Shown here: positions 52,401-61,400 of the stretch, in pieces | Numbering within the stretch: position 1 is the stretch's first letter | How the letters are laid out: each line of letters starts with the position of its first letter | The notes under the pieces: generated by a model | Seen by the model: the letters and a program-made list of their open reading frames with translations, nothing else | Told to the model about the DNA's origin: nothing | Databases searched by the model: none | Assembly: GCA_023333565.1 (NCBI GenBank) | Contig: JAJKFH010001094.1 | Span: 62,001-126,000 of the forward strand | Reading direction: 5' to 3' | Origin: Puffinus mauretanicus | Taxonomy: Eukaryota > Chordata > Aves > Procellariiformes > Procellariidae | Length of the DNA: 64,000 bases | Position numbers and translations under genes: made by a program

Positions 52401-55400
52401 TGAGAGCATCTCACTAGACACCTTAATTGCCATTCTGAAGTGGAGCTCTCAGCCGTATGGTTCCAAGTGGGTACATCGTCAAGCGCTACATTTCCTCTGT
52501 GAGGAGTTTACCCAGGTCATGACTTCAGATGTCTTCTATGAACTCAGCAAGGACCACCTGCTCACAGCTATTCAGTCTGACTATTTACAGGTAACCTGCA
52601 ATGCAGAATACAGCTGGTCCTGCTTGAAGCAGGATATGTTATACCATTACTAGAAGCACTTGGGAGTAGCTAATTCTAAATTGTAGGCAAGAGTTTGTAT
52701 GCACACTAAAGCATTCCTTTATAATATGTAAAAAATGAAATTGAAGTAGTGATTAAGAAAACAATTTTGTTCTTGGCTTGTAGCACAACCCAAACTGGTG
52801 GTATATGCTATTGCTTAGAAGCCTAATAACAGTTTAGAAACGGCTGCAAATTATTTTAAACAAAGCATTTCTGAACCTAACATTTGCCTTGCATGTTTAA
52901 ATGTTTTATAAAAATTATGTGGTGGTAGTTATTTTGCTGTAACAATGTACATCCTAGTTGGGGGCAGAGGAAGCTAGTAAACTAGTAATCATTCAGAAGG
53001 CTTAACTTATTTTTTAGGGGAGACATAAAAATACCTTTTCTGACAAGTATTGCAGAATTTCTTTTTTTGTGACTTTTCTTCAGTGATTGTGTGGTTTTAG
53101 GGAGAGGAAACCATACTGACTAATAAAAAGCTTGTGGATTTTTGCTGCCATTTCTCTTCAGGGGAGATATCTTTAGAATGATGACCGGCCTTTTATAGCT
53201 TAAAGATGACTGGATTTTTTTTTTTTAATTGTATCCATTCCAATCCTACCTTTTTTTTTAAAGTGTTAGAAATTAGTGTTGCTTTAAAAAAGTTTTGTTT
53301 ACTTTAAACATTTCAGGAATTACAGTAACAGGTACTGTTGATCTTCCGTGAGAGTGTGTATTATGACTAAATTTCCTACCCTAGCTGTTAAGAAATTAGG
53401 TAGATAAATTTTTCATTACATGATTTTTTTTCCTCTAAAAATGTTGAGTGGTTAGCACATGTATATAGGTATGAACAAAGCAAAGTTGTTTTGTTTATAG
53501 TATTGCTGAAAATCTTTCTCTTCACCTAGATTATAATTTAGTTGGTTTGATTATTTTCGTGGCTTTCCAGGCTGTGCAGATGCTGAATTTGTAATGTTAA
53601 ACAAAAGATCCAAAGTCTCAGTGTTAGAACTGCCCCTTTTAATTAACTTTAATCATTCAAATTTAATACTTGTAGGTTTTCATGCTACGCAAAATTTTTC
53701 CTTCTGTAGAAAAACTTTTTTTCCTCTTAGGGATTCAATAAGTGACATGAATCTAAGAGTCATGGTGGTGATATACTAGTAGTACTACCTTAAAATATTT
53801 GGAGGAATAGCAGATCATACATACAAATACTTACTTCACTCTTGGTAAAGTTGTGTTTCTTTATAGTTGTAAAAGACCTGTGTATGTGACTTTTTTTGTG
53901 TGTGTGTGTGTGACATTAAACTAAGCATATACAGGTTGCTGACTTTCTCTTTCTACCAGGCAAGTGAACAAGATATTCTTAAATATCTGATTAAATGGGG
54001 AGAACACCAGTTGATGAAGAGAATAGCAGATCGAGGTAAGGATTCTTTAAACTACACAGTACTAAATCAAATAACCCAGAATGTATGGAAGTTCTTTTTT
54101 GTGGGTAATCTGTAACTTAAGGAAATTTAATCTACTTTGTTCGTAGCATGGTCAAAACTACAGGAATGCACTTCCTTTTTTTTTTTTTAAAGCTTTTGTT
54201 CTCTAAAAAATGAGAACGCAGGCATTCTGAGGGAGCTGGGATTGTTTAGCCTCAAGAAGAAAAGGCTTAGGGGGGATCTTAACAATGTCTATAAATATCT
54301 AATGGCAGAAAGCAAAGCAAATAGAGCCACGCTCTTCTCTTGGCACCCAGGACAGGATGAGAGGCAATCAGGCATTAACTGAAATACAGGAAATTCTCTT
54401 TAAACACAAGAAACTGTGAAGATGGTCAGACACTGGAACAGGTTGCCCAAGTAGTTATAGGGCCTCCATCCTTGGAGGTGTTCAAAACCCAACTGGATGT
54501 AGTCATGGGCAACCTGCTCTACCCTGCCTGGGGAGGTGTGGGGAGAGGGTGGTGGTTGTGGCCGGACCAAACTTCTAGAGGTCCTTTCAACCTCTACAAT
54601 TGTCTGATTTTTAAGTCTGGTTGATTTCCTGTTGTCTCAGAATTATTTTTCTTGTAATTAATTCATCAAGTAAAAAGCCCCTGCAGTATCTTTTGCTTTT
54701 CTGTGCTCATGCAGGCTTCTCACAGTAGTCTTATTCTTAGTTTACTGTGTCAACCTTTTACCTCAGTTTGAGTACTTTTCTCCCACAGAAATCTGTGGTA
54801 GTGAGAAATAAACCATCAAGTGGCATCAGTGTTTTTCCTAAAGTAGATGTAAATGTATTTTTATTAGCTCAGATGCATATTATTGCTACAGTGGTAACTT
54901 CAAGGGCAGTCTCACATGTGTTGGATGTGGGAAGTAGGTTAAATATACATTTCCCAAATAACAAATGCAAATAGCTTGTAGTTCATCCCCACCATGGACT
55001 GTCAATCAGATAGTACAACGAGAGGAACAGAAAGGAAAGAAACCTGCCTGTGTAAAACAGAGCAGTGCTATTGTGGCTACTGTCTTTGGAGGGCTGGCCA
55101 TATTTTTGAAATCCACTGTTACTGCTTGTGATACAACTGCTCTGTCATGGACATGTTGTATGAAATGCAACAAAAAGTCAGTTACAATATGTGCTTTTAG
55201 TGACCTGAGTAAGTATTAACCTTCTGTCTTCAAAACAAGATTTTCTAAGTGTTTGTCATAAGCACATTGGAAAGTAATGGAACCAGTTAAACAGTAACAG
55301 ACCTGGACTGGGGGAGAAGCTGCTCGTTTGGAGTAATTGTGCCGCTTCTGTGGTGTTCATTAAGTAAATGGCTCATTTCTCTTTCCTGGGATCATCAAGT

Positions 55401-58400
55401 AACATGATAAGCAAAAGCAGAAATAAGAGCTACACCAAGTTCTGTCAGATTAGGGCCAAATTTAGTCTAGTAATTTAGTCTAAATTCCTCAGTGACGCTC
55501 CTGATTTTGCAGCTCTGAATATGTGGCGGTGCCAGTCAAATACCAGAAAGCATTAGAAATTGTAATGGGCTGTGGCCAAAACTTGAGCTGCCTGTACTGA
55601 ATGGAGGGTGGGTATGTTTGACAAGTTCCTCAAAGAGTGAAGTTAGTCAAAGTCAGGTTGGGCACAATACCTAAAATACAGGTGAAGGTAGTTAACTGAG
55701 GGAGGGAGAATGACCCGAGAGAGTCATACATTGTCATCGTGCAGTCTCTAGGAAGATACCTGCTCTTGGCATAAATAGGTATCCTGTGACCATGTGAGCA
55801 TTTTAAATGGGCTTGACACAGCTGCTGCTAGGGTGGCTTACATGAGGCTAGAATAATTTATCCCAGTGGTCTCTTCAGGCCTTAATTTGTAAAAAAATAA
55901 GTTTCTGAAAACCGCTGGGGAAAGGGAGAGGAGCTGCAGGAGAGCGCCTTTGGGGAAACTGCTAGCAGTGAGGCACGAATGTTTTCATAGCATAGCTCGA
56001 GGGAGAGCTTTACAAACGTTTACCGCAAACACTGCTTCTGTGTTTTCTTCCTGGCTTATGCTTTGAAACTGACAGCTGTGCAAATGACCCACACTTGTAT
56101 AAAGTGAACCTGACTCTGCTGATACTTCATATCAGATTTTAAGGCATGAAATAGTTTTGTGGAACAATGCTGATAAGCCCTGTGGACTTTTAAATTAGAC
56201 TTTTCTTTCCTTTTCTATAACTTTCTATAAGCCCCATAACTCCTGCTTTCCTATTTAAATTTTTTGATGTAAACTTCTTATTTTTTGTTCCTTCCCACAG
56301 AGCCTAATTTACTGAGTGGTACTGCTCACAGTGTGAACAAAAGAGGTGTGAAGAGGAGAGATCTTGACATTGAGGAGCTGAGAGAGATCCTGTCTCCACT
56401 TTTACCTTTTGTCCGCATTGAGCACATCTTACCCATGAATAGTGAAGTACTGAGTGATGCAGTAAGTCAGTAATCTCATACAGATATTATCTCTGGATTC
56501 TTTGTACTTCAGATTCTACTATGTTCAGGTTATTTTCTTTTCTTTTTTTTTTTGAGGATTAGCTCCTAAAATGTTATCACTCGGAGTAATACATGTATAA
56601 CACTTTTTCTGGTTAAATTTTCTGTACTTTATCAGAAGGCTAAAGAAAAATCAGTAGTGTAAGGATTCAGTATAAGAAATGCAAGCTTTTCCCGTATTTA
56701 TATTTAAAAAACCATGAAACTCTTTCTTGATTCTTAAAGATGAAGAGAGGCCTGATTAGTACTCCTCCTTCAGACATGCTACCAACATCAGAAGGTGGAA
56801 AGTCAAATGCCTGGCTGCGGCAAAAAAATGCTGGAATATATGTGCGGCCAAGACTGTTCTCACCATATGTGGAGGAAGCTAAGGTAATAATCATTAACAT
56901 TTGAATACTGTTAATCTGAAGTCATCAGGGGGTTCTATAAACAGGGAAAGATTTTGGTATGTTTTGTCTCTCTTTGCATGTACTGGCCTAAAATACTAAC
57001 ATTTTCAATTTAACAAGACTTACAAGATTGATCATCAGGCTCAAGTCTCTAGAACCGGTCAGAAAAATTTCAACAAAATTTTTTTTTGTCGAAATTGAAA
57101 TGTTTGCGAGACAGATCTTGATGAAATTCCACCGGAAACAAAGCAGCGTTCTGAGGGAAACCTCCCTGGTTTCCAGCCAGTTTGCCGGCCCAGCTCCTCG
57201 GCAGCCCACCTGGCAGGCGGATGGCAAGGTGAGAGCCTGAGAGTCCCAGTTTGCAGCTAGTCAGCAACCTTGGTGCCAGGTCTTTCAGGCTCCCCAGCTC
57301 CCAGCAGAGCTGGGTGGAGAACTACTATTCCACTAGGCAGAGGACTCTGATATTTCTCTTCTTGTTTGTATCAGAACGTATCCAAAATTCTTTTGATCCT
57401 CCACAAAATGGAGTAAATATCTTGTGTCCAACTTGATTGAAGTCCTTTGTGTCCTGCTCAAGCAGTAGCTTTCCTATTTAATATCTTGCATGAGGACTGT
57501 CAAACTGAAGATCTTGTAGCATCTCTGACGATGATGTTTGGTGACAGGGTGGAGATGGCGAGGGGCAGAAACCTGCCATATTCTGTTTGACATAATGGGG
57601 CCCTTGTAGGTCGCTAACTAATGCCACCACTTAAGGCAGCTCTGACGTAGGTCAAGAGCTCATGCGTCCCAGCAGTGCAGGTGACTGCAGAACATGAGGA
57701 TTAGGTGAAGCTGTGCACATCAACATCACCTACAAACTCTGACCACTACTTTGGTGAATTCGGAGCTTTTGCCCTGTGCCTAAGAAAGAAAGTATTTTCC
57801 AAAGTATTGTGAGTTGTTGTTGACGTCCTCTTTGAGGGGAGGGGAGGAATAAAACTACTTTGCATTTTGGGCACAAAGGTTAGAGAGCACCAGGTGGCAC
57901 TAAAGCAGCAAAGGAAGACTAGCCAGTTAAAACTTTATCTTTGTATCTTGGATTGTTAAAACTAACAAAAATGTGTTAAAGAACATGTGATAAAAGCTTT
58001 GATTCTTTTAGTTTTCAGGTATACGGTATAGAAGTGCTTTAGTAGTAACCTTAAAGTAAAAAGTGCATTGTAAATTCCACCCCATCCCCCCCCCCGCCCC
58101 GGTCAGGAATCCTACTTGTTTCTATTAGTTTCATATTATGCTGTTTAATATTTTTTAAAAGCATCATTAGCTATTTAACCTTAGAGGGAGGACTCTTATA
58201 CTTATTATCTGGTAACTATATTCCTATTCATAGTTTGATTATTGTGAAATGCAAAAATAGCAGATGAGTGATTTCTGATTTTTTTTTTTTCCTACCCTGT
58301 TAGCCTCCCATTTTTTGAAATAAATCCATTTAACATTAAATGAGAATCTTAAAAGGGTATGCATAAATCCCTTTCTATTCTTTAAGACACCTGAGGGAAA

Positions 58401-61400
58401 CACATTTTGTTTTCAGACTAGTGCCTTCTACTCAATGGCACAGAGTTGAGACTTATAGGCAGTAACTGTCTGAGACGGAGTCCAGAGAGTCTGGGCTCGA
58501 GAATGTTACTTCCAATCTGACAGGTACAAAATAAACAAAGCAACCTTCCCAAACTCTATTCACCTGCCTGCTCATAGCTCTGAAACTCAACTCTGATCAT
58601 GACTGGAAAATGGCATAGAAAGTGCTGTGGAAAAGCCAAATACTGTTTGGGACCTGGAAAAGTTATGGTTTAGACATTGCTAGACTTGTGGCCTCGGGAC
58701 TGCATTTGCGGCAGCTCCCGGTGGGTATGTATGTGCAGTGCCTTCATGAGGGCTCTAATGGCTGTCGTTGCAGTCAGTACTGGATGAGATGATGGTGGAA
58801 CAAACCGATCTCGTTCGTTTGCGGATGGTCCGAATGTCCAATGTGCCCGACACCCTTTACATGGTAAACAACGCTGTGCCGCAGTGCTGTCATATGATTA
58901 CCCACCAGCAAGTTAGCACTAACCAGTCCAGTCCTCCTTCAGTTATAGCCAATGAGATCCCAGGTAAGGCTACTAGATCACTTGCAACGCCGCTTGATCT
59001 CGTGTGAGTGGGTGGGGGCTTGGGGCAGGGGAGAGGGAATGTGAATTATTGAATATTATGATTTCCTCGGAGAGTAGTACTGCACCATTTGGGCTTCTTC
59101 CCACCCAGTGGTAGTCCATTTTGCTTTGGTCTACTCTGAAGACATTAACTATTTTTGGATGGCGTAATAAGTAGTTAGAAAGTAAGCTAGTGGAGGGGGT
59201 AGTATTTTAACCTGCTTCAGCTGAGCAATTTGAAAAACCTTGGACTAGTTAAACTTACTGTAGAACACTTGCTGGACCCTGGCTCTGTTCTCAGAGTGGT
59301 TCTCAGTTTTCTATTTATCCGTCTTGAACGACTGATTGATCCAGAAGGCTGGAAAATGGCAAAATACTGATTACTTTAAAAACAAAAAGCAGGGGAGCGT
59401 AACTTGTAGGACAGTCAGCTTAACTCAGTTTGCCAGAAAAAATATTGAAAGCAGGCACTCACAACACACTTTTTTTTTTTTTTTTTTCAGTTTACCAAAT
59501 CCACTTTAGCTTTGAAGTCAAACCAACTTCATTCCTTTTGTGGCAGACTAAGTTTTTATAGGTGGAAGTAGATACAGCCTCTCTTGACTTCAGGATACTT
59601 GGTGTGACATTCCCCATAGCCAAGCCAGGGCAATATAGTCATAAAACCACTGTAATATATTTTGTCATTTAGGCACTTGATCTTTTGGTGCCAAACTGGA
59701 AGAATGCATCTGGTGGGATTGCTAAAGCATCTAGCTCTTCCCACCTTTCCCTGGCCCCGTTAATACTCAGTGTGCGTAGAGAATACACTGGCAAAACTTG
59801 CAGCTGATGACAAGTTGGGAGGGTCAGTGAATGTTTTGGAGGGCAGAATTAGATAGCTAAATGACCAAGATTAAATTCAGTGAAGAAAGTGGGAAACATT
59901 AGGCTTATGTAGGTGTAGCCAGCTGTGTGCGTACAGGATGGCTGAGGGAAGCTCTGTGGAGAAAAGCCTGAAAGTCAACATTATACAATTTCATAGTCAT
60001 ACTAAAATACAAAAACAAATGTGCCACAAGACATGTGAAGACATGTGAAGGTCTCAAATGGAGCATTGTGCTTAGCCCTTTAAATGGCCATACTGGGTCA
60101 GGTCAAGGATTTCTGTCTAGTCTAGTGTTCTTATTTCAGTCACCAGAAGCGAGTGCATAAGGAAAGTGTAGCAGAAAAAGCACATAAAATAATTCCCTGT
60201 AAAATTCTGTGCGCTCTTCAACCCCAGAGATGTTTTACGGTGGATGGGGTTTCTGTGTAGTTAGTAATTTTAAATGCATTTTTAATCCATGAGCTTATGC
60301 AGTCTCTCCTTAAACTTGCATGAACTTTGGCATCCATTTTTAGATCAAAAAACATTTCAGTAGATATGGATCAGTTTGGGAGTCTGTAGGAAAGCAATAA
60401 AGATGACATGCCACCAAGAAAACAGTCATCTTCCTCCCTCCACCACTCCCTACTCCCCATTTTATAAGCTCTTTGTATATCAGTTATGTTTCCCTGAAGT
60501 CAACGAAGGGATTAGATAAACTGTTCTTGCAGATGCTAGAGCCAGGACAAAAATAATAGGTTTAAATGCTGCAAGAGAATTTAAGTTGAGGTGTTAGGAA
60601 GATTTGCAATGCTATTTGGTTAAACACTGCAGTAAGTTTTCTAGTAAGGTTTGTGGAATGGTTTTGATCTATTTGTTTCTTGTGATTTGGGAAGAGACTT
60701 GATAAAGCCTAGAAGGAGCTTCTGAAAACTTCTGTAATTTGATAAAAGTACTAATTGTTTGTTTAGAAATTTAACAGCTGTGGCATCTCAGCAGTGCATT
60801 ACGGTACTCAGACTTTTTCCCCCTCTACAGAAAAGCATAAATATACTCACCATGAATTGAATGTAAAGTATTTCATCATAAGATGTGACTTTGATAACGC
60901 TTTGCTCAATGTCGTTTCCAAAGAAGTTGAGAAAGAAAACAGATTCTCAAAGGTCTCCAATGTTTTGCAAAAGTTCTCATGTTCTGAAAAGATTTGGCTC
61001 TGTTGGCAAACATGAGAAACTTTTACCAATCTGAAACTCCACTACAGCTTGATTCTGTACAAACTAATATATAGGAATTACTGCCAGCCCTTTGATTTGA
61101 GCACGGATGCGAGCTGTGAGCCTGGCCAGTAGTTGGAGCACAGGTATTGTGTCCTGGTAACTGCCTGCTTTGCTTAGCTCTGTAATTATACAAAAGAATT
61201 GATTGCTTTGCCAATGCCTTGTGCTAGGAAGGGTGGATAGAGACCAATTAATTTGAGGAGATTCAGGCATGTACCAAACCTGTAACTTGTACAGGAATCT
61301 ATCCCAAAGCATAGATGGAGCACAGGAACTGCTGGAGGCAGAGCTAGGCAACATCGCCTCCATGCCTCTTAGGCCAAGCTCTTAGAACAGGGGGTTCTTT

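Larger units (their letters stand above)
56884..58773 (+). other. BTBD7: Intron 7 of BTBD7
   Basis: An 1890-bp intron, donor GTAATA, acceptor GTCGTTGCAG. It contains a GC-richer island with a hairpin at about 57.04-57.34 kb that may be an old transposon, and a C-rich homopolymer at 58086-58100. No genes are seen. Confidence 0.9.
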
